Assembly (NCBI RefSeq): GCF_027595985.1
Contig: NC_073312.1
Location: forward strand, 10,583,426 to 10,647,425
Length of the DNA stretch: 64,000 bases
Source of the DNA: Sorex araneus
Lineage: Eukaryota > Chordata > Mammalia > Eulipotyphla > Soricidae
Reading direction: 5' to 3'
Under the pieces are notes generated by a model. The model ran no database searches. It worked only from the letters and a program-made list of their open reading frames with translations, and had not been told where the DNA came from. The position numbers and the translations under genes are program-made. Shown in pieces: positions 38,001 through 50,576 of the stretch; within the stretch, counting starts at the first letter, position 1, and each line of letters begins with the position of its first letter.

Positions 38001-39145
38001 GGGCCAATCAGGAACTGTAACCCACGAGGGAAGAGGGGGTGTACAGCAAAGAGGGGGTGCCTGGGGAGGGCCGGGAGAGTCGGAGCCTGCAGTTTCTAGC
38101 TGGCTCTCGCAGAGGCCAGCTCAGGACTCTAGACTTGGGAGATCTCGGTGGCATGCAAGCCCCCATTCACATCTACTTGGTACCCCTCCCCAATCACGCC
38201 CCCGCGTATCAGTGGTGTTGTAACGAGAACCATGGAACCCATCTAATGCCCTGCAGCGCGGGGTGGGGTAGAGAAGACATCCGTTTCCTCAGCACCTGCT
38301 TGAAGCTGTATAGAACAGCGCCCCCTATTGGTGAGACGTGCTCCTCGTGGCGACAACCGCTTCATTCTGCATTCCTGAGGCAGCTGGGTGTGCAACCCCC
38401 GCCCCCCACCTCCCATTCTGGTCCTTCGCAGGGGTATGGGCACGCCGTCCACGACCGCAGGCGGGCAGTGACGGGCACCATCCCACCCACTCTCTGTCTC
38501 CTTGCAGGGGACCTGTTCCAGAAGCCGGAGGTGGCCACGGTCAAGTTCCTCTTCCTGGTGGGCGGCTTCGCGGAGGCGCCGCTGCTGCAGCAGGCGGTGC
38601 AGACGGCCTTCGGGGACCAGTGCCGCGTCATCATCCCGCAGGACGTGGGCCTCACCATCCTCAAGGGCGCCGTGCTCTTCGGCCTGGACCCCGCGGTCAT
38701 CAAGGTGCGCCGCTCGCCGCTCACCTACGGGGTGGGCGTGCTGAACCGCTACGTGGAGGGCAAGCACCCGCCCGAGAAGCTGCTGGTCAAGGACGGCACG
38801 CGCTGGTGCACCGACGTCTTCGACAAGTTCATCTCGGCCGACCAGTCGGTGGCGCTGGGCGAGCTGGTGAAGCGCAGCTACACGCCCGCCAAGCCCTCGC
38901 AGCTGCTCATCATCATCAACATCTACAGCGCCGAGCGCGACCAGGTGAGCTTCATCACCGACCCCGGCGTGAAGAAGTGCGGCACCCTCCGCCTGGATCT
39001 CACCGGCACCGGCGGCCCCGCCGTGCCCGCCCGCAGGGAGATCCAGACCCTCATGCAGTTCGGGGACACGGAGATCAAGGCCACGGCCATCGACATCGCC
39101 ACCTCCAAGAGTGTCAAGGTCGGGATCGATTTCTTAAATTACTAA
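15924..39145 (+). CDS. HSPA12A: HSPA12A, atypical HSP70 family member (spliced, exons 2-12)
   Basis: This gene encodes heat shock protein A12A, a distant HSP70 relative with the actin-like ATPase fold but without a typical HSP70 substrate-binding C-terminus. Eleven exons join in phase with GT-AG borders, giving 1,988 nt. The first two bases complete a codon begun in the missing exon 1. If exon 1 adds the 13 residues I recall for human, the total is 675, the human length. Visible motifs are the phosphate-1 loop [10 protein letters not shown] (D62), the phosphate-2 loop [12 protein letters not shown] (D315) and the adenosine motif [12 protein letters not shown] (G482-G483). The protein ends VGIDFLNY. 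There are no frameshifts or stops. HSPA12A is known as a cytosolic, brain-enriched protein; the sequence itself shows neither a signal peptide nor membrane segments. Identity rests on near-complete agreement with the human protein from memory. HSPA12B is less likely because SPMIP5 lies immediately downstream. Confidence 0.97.
16010..16857 (+). other. HSPA12A: HSPA12A intron 2
   Basis: The first 290 bases are a degenerate TG/CA dinucleotide region that starts about 8 bases after the donor. The rest shows no gene or clear repeat, apart from a short direct duplication near 16540. Confidence 0.9.
16018..16300 (+). repeat. Degenerate TG/CA-rich tract
   Basis: GTGTGCATG-type alternating purine-pyrimidine sequence just inside HSPA12A intron 2. 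Confidence 0.85.
16858..16985 (+). CDS. HSPA12A: HSPA12A exon 3 (phosphate-1 loop)
   Basis: The acceptor is TCTCTGCAG and the donor GTGAGA. It encodes residues 43-84 and the first two bases of the Arg85 codon. It carries the nucleotide-binding loop [18 protein letters not shown], with Asp62 in the place where actin-fold ATPases hold the metal and phosphate. Confidence 0.96.
16986..17741 (+). other. HSPA12A: HSPA12A intron 3
   Basis: I see no gene, clear SINE or long simple repeat here. A short stretch near 17195-17235 vaguely resembles the centre of a MIR element but is too short to call. Confidence 0.85.
17742..17928 (+). CDS. HSPA12A: HSPA12A exon 4
   Basis: The acceptor is CTTGTTGGCAG and the donor GTAAGTG, a strong match to consensus. 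It encodes the end of Arg85 and residues 86-147 ([19 protein letters not shown] to MKLHTTG), part of ATPase subdomain I. A TG dinucleotide tract begins about ten bases after the donor. Confidence 0.96.
17937..18205 (+). repeat. TG-rich tract beside exon 4 donor
   Basis: It begins as pure TG about ten bases after the exon 4 donor, has a GA run at 17961-17973, then continues as TGTG, TGTA and TGCA units. Confidence 0.95.
18537..18580 (+). repeat. (GT)n microsatellite
   Basis: About 20 GT units with one TA interruption. Confidence 0.95.
19427..19600 (+). repeat. SOR-type SINE, sense
   Basis: A full-length copy with AAAAAGC repeats and an A12 tail. It is one of few copies on the sense strand of HSPA12A. 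Confidence 0.93.
20095..20195 (+). repeat. (GA)n microsatellite
   Basis: About 28 GA units followed by a G-run and GGGAGA units. Confidence 0.95.
20371..20475 (+). CDS. HSPA12A: HSPA12A exon 5
   Basis: The acceptor is CCACCCCGCAG and the donor GTAGGA. It is 35 whole codons, residues 148-182 ([19 protein letters not shown] to YFKEQALK), so skipping it would keep the reading frame. Confidence 0.96.
21500..21610 (-). repeat. MIR relic
   Basis: The antisense core pattern (ATTATCCCCCCATTGCGCAGA then GACTGAGGC) matches the MIR centre. Confidence 0.6.
21694..21870 (-). repeat. SOR-type SINE
   Basis: A full antisense copy, moderately diverged. Confidence 0.88.
22043..22159 (+). CDS. HSPA12A: HSPA12A exon 6
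   Basis: The acceptor is TTTGGCTTCAG and the donor GTGAGG. It is 39 whole codons, residues 183-221 ([18 protein letters not shown] to MRQAAYQ). It includes [15 protein letters not shown], which corresponds to the conserved VPA segment of HSP70 ATPase domains. A short 12-bp tandem repeat follows at 22198-22232. Confidence 0.96.
22979..23311 (+). repeat. (TTTC)n microsatellite
   Basis: About 330 bases, mostly pure TTTC with short TTCC and TC blocks. No SINE abuts it directly; the nearest is 180 bases away. Confidence 0.97.
23490..23620 (-). repeat. SOR-like SINE, diverged
   Basis: An antisense copy preceded by an (ATT)/(TTG) simple tail at 23462-23493. Confidence 0.75.
24545..24620 (+). repeat. 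Short tRNA-headed SINE piece
   Basis: TCGGTGGTAGAGTACATGAG and GGGTTTGATCCC look like box A and box B of an old tRNA-derived element. Confidence 0.5.
24974..25100 (+). repeat. 65-bp imperfect tandem duplication
   Basis: GAGTGACCAGCTGTGGAC occurs at 24975 and again at 25040, with similar following sequence. Confidence 0.7.
25760..26310 (-). mobile_element. Solo LTR of an endogenous retrovirus (borders approximate)
   Basis: Read on the - strand it has a CCAAT-like and TATA-box (GGTATAAAAGCCCC) promoter region. This is followed by an R/U5-like stretch with a degraded poly(A) signal and TTGCTTATTGCATC. No gag, pol or env sequence lies nearby. Exact TG and CA ends and a target duplication could not be fixed. 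Confidence 0.55.
26842..26943 (-). repeat. SOR-type SINE, truncated
   Basis: Only the head half is kept, antisense, with a well preserved box B (GAACCCGGGTT on the + strand). Confidence 0.82.
27237..27282 (+). repeat. (CA)n microsatellite
   Basis: About 22 uninterrupted CA units. Confidence 0.97.
28594..28765 (+). CDS. HSPA12A: HSPA12A exon 7
   Basis: The acceptor is TTCTGTCTTGCAG. The donor is GTACCT, weaker than consensus at +4 to +6. It encodes residues 222-278 ([19 protein letters not shown] to TVGAGFTQ) and the first base of Ala279. It contains the [11 protein letters not shown] segment typical of HSP70-like ATPase folds. A GC-rich minisatellite lies 30 bases downstream. Confidence 0.96.
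28795..28932 (+). repeat. GC-rich minisatellite
   Basis: Three to four imperfect units of about 38-40 bases built on TAGCCCCGCCCTCTCCCGTG. It lies 30 bases after HSPA12A exon 7. Confidence 0.8.
30478..30649 (-). repeat. SOR-type SINE
   Basis: A full antisense copy. Confidence 0.92.
31844..31930 (+). CDS. HSPA12A: HSPA12A exon 8
   Basis: The acceptor is CGGCCACTAG, a TAG acceptor. The donor is GTAGCG. It encodes the end of Ala279, residues 280-307 ([20 protein letters not shown] to LEE) and the first base of Gly308. A GT microsatellite begins about 40 bases after the donor. Confidence 0.95.
31967..32022 (+). repeat. (GT)n microsatellite
   Basis: About 25 GT units with one T substitution, close to the exon 8 donor. 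Confidence 0.96.
32047..32071 (+). repeat. (CAA)n microsatellite
   Basis: Eight CAA units. Confidence 0.93.
32566..32670 (+). CDS. HSPA12A: HSPA12A exon 9 (phosphate-2 loop)
   Basis: The acceptor is TTTTTGTACCAG and the donor GTGAGC. It encodes residues 308-342 ([19 protein letters not shown] to LYKAT) and the first base of Gly343. DSGGGTVD (Asp315 to Asp322) is the second phosphate-binding loop of the actin-fold ATPase. Confidence 0.97.
32671..33643 (+). other. HSPA12A: HSPA12A intron 9
   Basis: A decayed antisense SOR-like SINE fills about 33420-33583, ending 60 bases before exon 10. A C-run sits at 33281. Nothing else is recognisable. Confidence 0.8.
33420..33583 (-). repeat. Degenerate SOR-like SINE
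   Basis: SINE-like layout ending in CTCTCTCGGGCCCC, too diverged for a firm family call. Confidence 0.4.
33644..33902 (+). CDS. HSPA12A: HSPA12A exon 10
   Basis: The acceptor is TTTTCCTGACTCAG and the donor GTGAGT. It encodes residues 343-428 ([18 protein letters not shown] to HALRKS) and two bases of Asn429. Third codon positions are often A or T in the first part, in contrast with the saturated GC of exon 12. Confidence 0.96.
33975..34190 (+). repeat. MIR element
   Basis: Sense-strand core TGTGTGACCTTTCGCAAGTGACTTAAC in diverged form, then a TTAAGTGCTTAGCCAG-type 3' part, typical of MIR. Confidence 0.78.
34390..34720 (-). repeat. Ancient L1-type fragment
   Basis: Motifs such as GTGGAAAATTTCACACAT and AGCAAATCTCAGCTAGATTATC recall an antisense L1M 3' region. 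Diverged. Confidence 0.5.
34728..34885 (+). repeat. Degenerate SOR-like SINE
   Basis: A sense copy; the body with CCTCTGAGCACCACAGTATGG is recognisable. Confidence 0.5.
34895..35035 (+). repeat. Degenerate SINE
   Basis: A second sense SINE-like copy with a GGTTTAGTTCC box B-like motif. Confidence 0.4.
35196..35271 (+). repeat. (GT)n microsatellite
   Basis: Two GT blocks separated by ACAACG and a GC-containing break. Confidence 0.93.
35734..35876 (-). repeat. SOR-like SINE, diverged
   Basis: An antisense copy ending TCTCTGGCCCC. Confidence 0.75.
36015..36255 (+). repeat. Degenerate SINE pieces
   Basis: A sense tRNA-like head (GAGTTCAATCCCTGCC) and a CCCTGAGCACTG body motif, interrupted by unrelated sequence. 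Confidence 0.4.
36862..36982 (-). repeat. SOR-like SINE, diverged
   Basis: An antisense copy with TTGGGGGCCACACTTGGTGG at its tail end. Confidence 0.7.
37211..37386 (-). repeat. SOR-type SINE
   Basis: A full antisense copy. Confidence 0.9.
37679..37782 (+). CDS. HSPA12A: HSPA12A exon 11
   Basis: The acceptor is CCGGTCCCGCAG and the donor GTGAGT. It completes Asn429, encodes 430-463 ([19 protein letters not shown] to IIEHL) and gives the first base of Arg464. A GGGGGC hexanucleotide repeat begins about 22 bases after the donor. Confidence 0.96.
37783..38507 (+). other. HSPA12A: HSPA12A intron 11
   Basis: The (GGGGGC)n repeat at 37804-37829 is the only notable element. The rest is GC-rich single-copy-looking DNA with no gene. 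Confidence 0.9.
37804..37829 (+). repeat. (GGGGGC)n G-quadruplex repeat
   Basis: Four G-runs of five separated by single C, on the sense strand, 22 bases after the exon 11 donor. Confidence 0.95.
38508..39145 (+). CDS. HSPA12A: HSPA12A exon 12 (last coding exon)
   Basis: The acceptor is CTCCTTGCAG. It encodes the end of Arg464 and residues 465-675, then TAA. It holds the adenosine-binding motif [14 protein letters not shown] (G482-G483) and the C-terminal half of the protein, ending [11 protein letters not shown]. Third positions are almost all G or C and CpG dinucleotides are frequent, so the exon looks like an intragenic CpG island. The high GC also opens long false frames on both strands. 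Confidence 0.98.
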
Positions 39146-39207
39146 CGGGGGTCTCCCGTCACAGGACTCTGCTCACCTGCATCTCCCCTACACCCCTCTA
39201 CTCAGAC

Positions 39208-39233
39208 TTTTTTTTTTTTAAAAAAAAAAAAAA
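39208..39233. repeat. T12-A14 palindrome in HSPA12A 3' UTR
   Basis: A run of T followed directly by a run of A, 63 bases after the stop codon. In RNA it could fold back as a U-A hairpin. Confidence 0.9.
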
Positions 39234-40993
39234 CCAAAACCCTGCCCTTGACCCTGGCCTTGGCCCTCTCCAAAATTTCACCAGGGAGGGAGAGAACCAT
39301 CGACGAGGAGAGAAATGACTGGGGACCTGGGAGGGCATGAGGGCGTCAACTGTCCATTGGAGCTGAAGACAGATTTGGGAGTAGAAAAATGCAAGGGTCC
39401 CAGGAAGGCACTTGGTTTTTTAGGACCCTAGGGGCAAACCCCCGACAAGGGAATCAGCTCTTTCCTCCAGCCGGGATGAAGCTGGCTTCCAGGAGTTCTC
39501 GGGTAGGGGATCTTCCTTCCTGGATCGGAAATGAAATCTTTGAGCTTCTCTAACTCTTTGAGCCTTCCCCCCCCCCCCCCGCCCCCTGGCAGCCAGTATC
39601 AGGGGCCACCCATCTGCGGTTCTTTTCCGCATCATAGGACTAGCAGTGGTGATTTGGTGGGAATTGGGAGCATTTTTTTTTTTTTTTTTACCTGGTGAGG
39701 ATAGATAAACTGCCTGCCGGGGCTCTATTTTAGGCATGGCCTTGTGTGGATGGAGCCGGATGTTAACACATGGACGCTGGCCCATGCCACTGGCCGCTCA
39801 CACTGCATGTGGCCTAATACATATTATAGTGCCCATGTCAACGTCAGCGGCTCCTGACACCCTTTTATGCTGATAGAATTCCAAAATGCCAAATCCAGAT
39901 GTCAGAACTCACAGGCCACTCTCATGGGCTTGCGCAGGGCTCTGTGTGACTCAAGGAGCTTGCACTGACTCCTTGTTCCCAGACCCAGGCCTAGGAGGCC
40001 CTCCTACCCCCTTCTCTGAAAACAAACAAACAAACCCGTATTTATTTTAAGTGAAGCGCCTCGCCCCTGCCCATGCTCTCTCCCCGAGTATTGTGGCCAT
40101 TGATTCCCACATCTTAAAAGTGATACTTCAGTGGTAGGTGGGCAGGGAATGTCATAGGAAATGCTGCATTTGAATGTTACATCCCTACAAGTTGGATAGA
40201 AAAGTGGAGATCCCCGCACTGCCTGAGAACTCCTGGCTCTTGTAACAAACAAGTTCCTGGACCCTTTCATGAACCACATTCAGGTCTAGGAGTGGGGGCC
40301 ACAATCTGCCACAGGGGACTGGGTTGAGCTGAAATTTGGCCCTGTAGTCCTAGGCACAGACCTGGGCCTGCAGCCCCCTGGAAGACCATGATGCCCAGCC
40401 GCATCCTGCCCACTTGTGAGTGGGACTCAGGAGCCCTCTGGGAAGAGCTCAAGGAGGAAAAGGCTGGAACAAATACATCCCTAAGCCCTGGGCTGGCCAA
40501 CTGAGGTGCCAACTGTGGGTCCGTGGTGCCAACTGTGGGATCTGTATTCTTCCTTTCATCCCCCACCCCGTGCGAAGCTGGGCTTCACCACCGTCCAGAA
40601 CCAAGCGGGGATCAGGACTCTTCACTCATGACCCATTTCCCCTGGTTCTCACCTGCCAGAGCTCCACGATTGTAAATCACTAGAGCCAGGCAGACGAGGA
40701 GCAAATTCTGGTGCCAGTTGGACTCACACACCTGATATAGGCAGATTTTTTAAATAGCATTTCCACGCTCAGCCTCGCCTTCTTTTTCACATCGCTGGCT
40801 GCAGAATTCCCTCCCTTTGAATGTAAAATCCAAACCAACCACAGAACTAGAGTCCAGGTGATTCGCCTCATAGTCTACTTGCAGGGGGTCTTTTTCTGCC
40901 CAATCGGCTTCCAAAGCTACGTGTTAGGGGTCTTTCTTTGAGGTTGCCAGCCATAAACTCCAAATAAGACTTTTCGATTTAGTTATAATTTTA

Positions 40994-41001
40994 TGTACAT
41001 A
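40994..41001 (+). promoter_or_regulatory. Pumilio response element candidate
   Basis: TGTACATA fits the UGUANAUA consensus bound by PUM1/PUM2. It lies in an AT-rich part of the HSPA12A 3' UTR. A single 8-base match can occur by chance. Confidence 0.4.
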
Positions 41002-41409
41002 CGATACTAGAATATTGTACAGACTTCCTTATTTCTACAATGTGCTTTTCTTGTTTGAAGGGGGGAAAAAAATGAAGAAAATGCTCTTTGGTTTCTGTCG
41101 TTGACGTTGCTGCCTTTACTTTTCCATGCTGTCATTTACTTGTGACCATGCATTGTTGATTTGTTCCGACACTAAAGCTATGGCCTATGTTTGCAAGACA
41201 GAGCAATAGACAAGGTGCCTGTGGTCAGACTGGGGTGCCTGAATGGATCCCCTGTGCCCCAGCGCCATCAGACCCTTCTCCATGCCCGCCCCATCCCCAA
41301 ACGGTCACCGTCTCTGTGTCAGGGTGCATCGGCTCCTGCATCCTGTTCTCCTGTGAGTCTTAAAGAACTAAGCTATCTGGCTTGGTGAGCAATGGGACTG
41401 GGCAGAAAA

Positions 41410-41410
41410 A

Positions 41411-41444
<34 letters not shown>
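41410..41444 (+). repeat. (CA)n microsatellite
   Basis: About 17 pure CA units within the presumed long 3' UTR of HSPA12A. Confidence 0.95.
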
Positions 41445-41446
<2 letters not shown>

Positions 41447-42345
41447 TCTTTCTTTGGGCAGGGGGCATGGGGCAGAGGTCTGCTCTGTGGGATGTTTTCG
41501 GTCCCAGGGTTACAGGAAGGAATCAAGGGGTACATAAAAATTAGCTGTGCTGGGTTTTCTGCTGGATGCAGTGGAAGTAGGAGCAGCAGGTTCCCCTGCT
41601 TTATTGGCAAAGGTAAATGATCCCTTCCCGCTCCCCTCCCCCCAACACTCAGGATGTCTCAGTCTGCAATACCCCGGATAGATGATGGCAGAGCGGACAA
41701 TGATGTCAGACTTCATTCTGACTCCAGAGAAGCAGCCCCACTAGTCGAACTCCTGAAAGGGAAACCCCTCATCTACCCCACCCTTCTTGCCCCCACTAAA
41801 AATATTCTAGAGTAAAAGCCCCAGATTAGTTATACTTGGAGGCATTTCCTGACGTTAGACAGTTTCTCCAAGACCTGCTACCTTGACCCGCTCCCCAGCT
41901 GTCCCTGGCACAGCAGCGGGCACTCCCATTTCCGGGAAGCAGGCATCAGTGCATGCTGTGTGACTGACAGGTTACAGACAGGAGATAGAAGACGTCAGAT
42001 TTTTACAGCATGATGCTAAGATACGTCCAGGTTACAGAGCCTGCCCTATCCATAGAATGTCCCTTAGATCAAGTTTAGCTTTTAGAGTCCAGGTCTGGTA
42101 AATCGCCAGGGTGGCAAAGAGTCGCATGCGTCCCTATCCACGGAGTCAAACTGCATCCTAACTGAGGATCGGACTTCTCACTGTCGAGGTGACATAGCTG
42201 AAATCGAGCTGCGCGTGTGTGTATGCTGGGAAAGCGGCTTCCATGACGGGGGGGACATTGGCCGCAGCGGCACCATCTCTCATCTGCTTTGAACAGTGGA
42301 CTCTGTCCTACAAACAGCAGCCATCCAACTCTGGTTCACCACAAA

Positions 42346-42351
42346 AATAAA
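42346..42351 (+). promoter_or_regulatory. HSPA12A: Poly(A) signal candidate, HSPA12A
   Basis: AATAAA on the sense strand, 3.2 kb after the stop codon and 83 bases before a second copy. Confidence 0.45.
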
Positions 42352-42428
42352 TCCAAACTCCACAGGACTTCGCCGCAGCTCACACAACTCGACAAGGTTG
42401 TATTTGCAAACCGTCTTCACAGATGTCT

Positions 42429-42434
42429 AATAAA
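42429..42434 (+). promoter_or_regulatory. HSPA12A: Poly(A) signal candidate, HSPA12A distal
   Basis: AATAAA followed within 30 bases by a TG-rich stretch (CATGTGG), the arrangement expected of a working cleavage site. This is the preferred end of the long HSPA12A 3' UTR. Confidence 0.55.
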
Positions 42435-42452
42435 GCAAACCTTTGGATCTCA

Positions 42453-43599
42453 TGTGGCCCCAGCACCTTATTTTTAAATTTTTATCAGCCTGAATTTGTC
42501 AATGGGTTCATGGGTGCATCATTACCCTCCTGCCCTTTCCTCTCCTCTCTCTGGTGAGTGGGGGGGCCTGGGGGCAGTGGATGTTCAGTCTCTTGCCTGA
42601 AAATGGTAGTAGCTTCATCCAACCAGACAGAGTTCCTTTGTGCACTAGGAACCAAGGTCCCATGGATGTCCCAGCCCCTGCTAAACCAGAAGGAAGCCCT
42701 GTCCAGCCCCAAGAAGGCCGTTGACAGCCCCACAGCACCCAACGTGGCTCACTTACAAGAAGGCAAGGCTGGGCCAGTGCCCTGCGTTCATACATCTGCT
42801 GCCATCTAGAGCCTTGCCTTTGTTCCAGGCACTGCTTGGCTCACCCTCCACCATTGGCTCTAGAAACTTCCAGATGGTCTGAGATTGGGTCCTCAGAACC
42901 TGAAGTGGAGACTATAAATAGGTTCCTCAGCGGGTGATGGCATTGGCCTTCGATGGAAGTTCAGTTCCTCAAGTGTAGAGAAGTCTGGGGGGCTGGGTAC
43001 AGGGTGGGGGACAAGGGGGCACCCAGATGGGGGGCGGCAGGGAGCAAAGTTAGGCCTCCACGGTGGGCTTCCAGATGGCTTCAATGCAAGATCAAGATTC
43101 TGCACGTGCATGAGGGGGAATAAGGGTGCCCAGAAGCAATGGGACTTTCCTGCACCTGTTGCCTGCCCCCGGGACACCCGTCTCCCACTGGGCTTCCTGA
43201 GCGGAAACAGGATGGGGGTGGAGGGGTGCAGGAGCGGAGCCGCCCCTGCAGAGGCCTGCCAGCTCTTCCCCCACAGCCCACCTGGTTCCCACTTCGCGGG
43301 CCAGCCCTCTGGGGTGGGCACAGGCACCATCACTGACCCTCCCCCAAAGCGGCCCTGTTACCCCCCCCACCCTAACCTCTTCTTTCCCCGCCCTCAGACC
43401 TCCAGGCCCTAACCCAGCACGCCCCAGAGACCACAGGGGAGAAGGGTGGCTTGGGCCAGCTTGGGGAGACTCTCCCCAGAAGAGATTTGGAGTCAAATAT
43501 TTGATGGGCAGAAGTCTGGATTTCACTAGCGGGGCCAGGGGTGGGCTTCCCTGCCCCTGCGGGGCTCAGCTCTGAGTGGGAGGAAAGATGCTGAGAAGG
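42453..43599. other. Intergenic, HSPA12A to SPMIP5
   Basis: GC-rich DNA in which I see no gene, SINE or long simple repeat. Confidence 0.7.
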
Positions 43600-43835
43600 A
43601 TGCCCTGTGGGAACAGCTCTGGTCCCGCAGTCCCAGCCCTTGCCCCGTCCCCAACCCCCAAACCCCGCCCTACCAGCAGGCCCCGCCCAGCCCCACCCCT
43701 GGTCTGCCCGGCCCCGCCCCTCAGTTCCCCACCCCCCACACCCCCTCCTGGGGCTGCTGAGCTCACAAAGGCCTGAGGCCGGAGGAGGCCAAGACGCTGG
43801 GGCGTGGTCTGGAAGTCTAGCCGGACCCTGTGATC
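43600..43835 (+). promoter_or_regulatory. SPMIP5: Candidate SPMIP5 promoter, GC-box rich
   Basis: Several CCCCGCCC or CCCCGCCT Sp1-type boxes lie between about 43660 and 43720, with no TATA box seen. They sit just upstream of a short open segment ending in a good splice donor (43848) that fits SPMIP5 in frame. Promoter activity is inferred. Confidence 0.45.
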
Positions 43836-43848
43836 ATGGTGGACCCAG
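43836..43848 (+). CDS. SPMIP5: Candidate upstream coding segment of SPMIP5 first exon
   Basis: ATGGTGGACCCAG is followed by the donor GTGAGA. Joined to the strong acceptor at 45040-45041, it reads M-V-D-P-E-S-R-K and runs in frame into the ATG at 45053, adding eight residues. The human protein, as I recall it, starts at the downstream ATG, so this exon may be only 5' UTR elsewhere. Frame and splice signals support it; no transcript evidence is available here. Confidence 0.45.
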
Positions 43849-45041
43849 GTGAGAGACTGAGGGCTGGGGCAGGGGCGCTGTCCCACAGTCTCACGCAGAG
43901 TAGGAGCTCTCTAGCCCCTGGCTGACCCTCACGACCAGCACATCAAGGCTTCAGGCTCCTTTCTTCCGCCGCTTCCAGGCAGGCCTCTAGGTGCAACTGT
44001 CGAGTCCACCCCCTACTTGAGCGCTACCCCCACCAGCCTACAGCCCACTGGGTGCGACTCCCATCCCCAGCATACCCTTGCAGGCAGCAACACCCTGCCC
44101 CTCAGACTCTGGGCGCGAGAGCCTTCAAGCACTTTTATTTGGAGTGGGAGCCGACTGTGTGGAGGTAGGAGCACCAGCCTGCAGAGTCCAAGCTCCGGCC
44201 CTTGGAGCCTGCCCCCCTGCCCCCCAAAAGGGTGCTTAACCCCCCACACCCTCTTTTTCTTGTCTCTAAGAATGTGGCAGTGAGGATTTCACCAGAATGC
44301 AGTCTGGCCTGCAAACAACATGGGGTGGGGGTTGGGAGTCACGAAACTGCCACTGCATCCTGATTGCACTACCAAGACAGGCTCCGGGGCTGGGGCACCT
44401 CCCCTTCCCTCTCCCCTAAGGTATATCGTTCTTACCTGGGTGCTTCCAGTCTTGCTCCTGTACATACTCCTAATCTCTGTCACATTGGGAAGCACCAGTT
44501 TGTGTTTAAGATGGATGGAAGGGAGATTGGATGGAATATTAGATGAATGGATGGATAGGCAGATGAATGATGGAAGATTGGATGGATGGAAGATTTGGTT
44601 GCATGGAAGACTGGATTGGATGGATGGATGGATGGATGGATGGATGGATGGATGGATGGATGGAAGATTAGATGGAAGGATGGAAAGTTGGCTGGGTGGA
44701 TGACTGCATGGATGGAGAATTGTATAGTGGATGGACAGAAGGTTGAATGGATGGGAGGAGGACCCGAGGAAGGGTTTGGAAAGGCCCATGGGCTGACCTA
44801 TCTGCATTCCTGTTGCCTAAGTTCACATGAAGGTGAGACTTCCTGCCAGCAGATTGGTCAGCTTAGATGGCCGCACACACAAGGCTGGCTGTAGCTGTCA
44901 TTTTTGTCCATGATGCCACCTCTTCATGCCAGTGCCCAAGCGAGGTCCTCCTTTTCCCAAGGGCTGTGACACCCAGATGGTGAGATCTTTGCAGGCATGT
45001 TGCAGTGAATCTGTTTTATTTTCCCTTCCCTCTATTCCCAG
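43849..45041 (+). other. SPMIP5: Candidate first intron of SPMIP5
   Basis: It holds a GGAT tetranucleotide repeat (44514-44760) and otherwise nothing recognisable. It ends in a long pyrimidine tract and CCCAG acceptor directly before the SPMIP5 start region. Confidence 0.5.
44514..44760 (+). repeat. (GGAT)n / (TGGA)n microsatellite
   Basis: Pure TGGA units occur at about 44612-44662, flanked on both sides by degenerate units. Confidence 0.9.
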
Positions 45042-45052
45042 AGAGCAGAAAA

Positions 45053-50453
<5,401 letters not shown>

Positions 50454-50570
50454 GCACCAGCAGCTCCCAACACCCCGACAGGCCCTCGGGAAGTTTCAGC
50501 GTCTGCCTGCCACGATGGGTCGGCCACGGCATGCTGTTCATGATTGAGACGGTTTCTTGTCATGTGGGAT

Positions 50571-50576
50571 TATAAA
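50571..50576 (+). promoter_or_regulatory. SPMIP5: Poly(A) signal candidate, SPMIP5
   Basis: TATAAA, a known variant hexamer, 118 bases after the stop codon. No AATAAA was seen between the stop codon and this site, so a short 3' UTR ending near 50595 is plausible. Confidence 0.35.

Larger units (their letters stand above)
39146..42452 (+). other. HSPA12A: HSPA12A 3' untranslated region (end approximate)
   Basis: No coding sequence follows the stop codon. The first canonical AATAAA hexamers are at 42346 and 42429, so the long form probably ends near 42450. A shorter form ending near 41200 is possible, but no AATAAA was seen there. The region holds a T12A14 palindrome (39208-39233), a poly-T run (39675-39689), a Pumilio-type site (40994-41001) and a CA repeat (41410-41444). 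Confidence 0.6.

Noticed and set aside
38039-38507. N-terminal extension of the exon 12 frame
   Set aside because: It is intronic; the acceptor at 38507 and the human protein fix the exon start at 38508.
15924-39145. HSPA12B instead of HSPA12A
   Set aside because: The protein matches HSPA12A throughout, including its N-terminal [13 protein letters not shown] segment, and SPMIP5 lies next door.
38338-39318. 326-codon frame overlapping HSPA12A exon 12
   Set aside because: An Arg/Ala/Gly-rich shadow frame created by GC-saturated third positions of the real exon.
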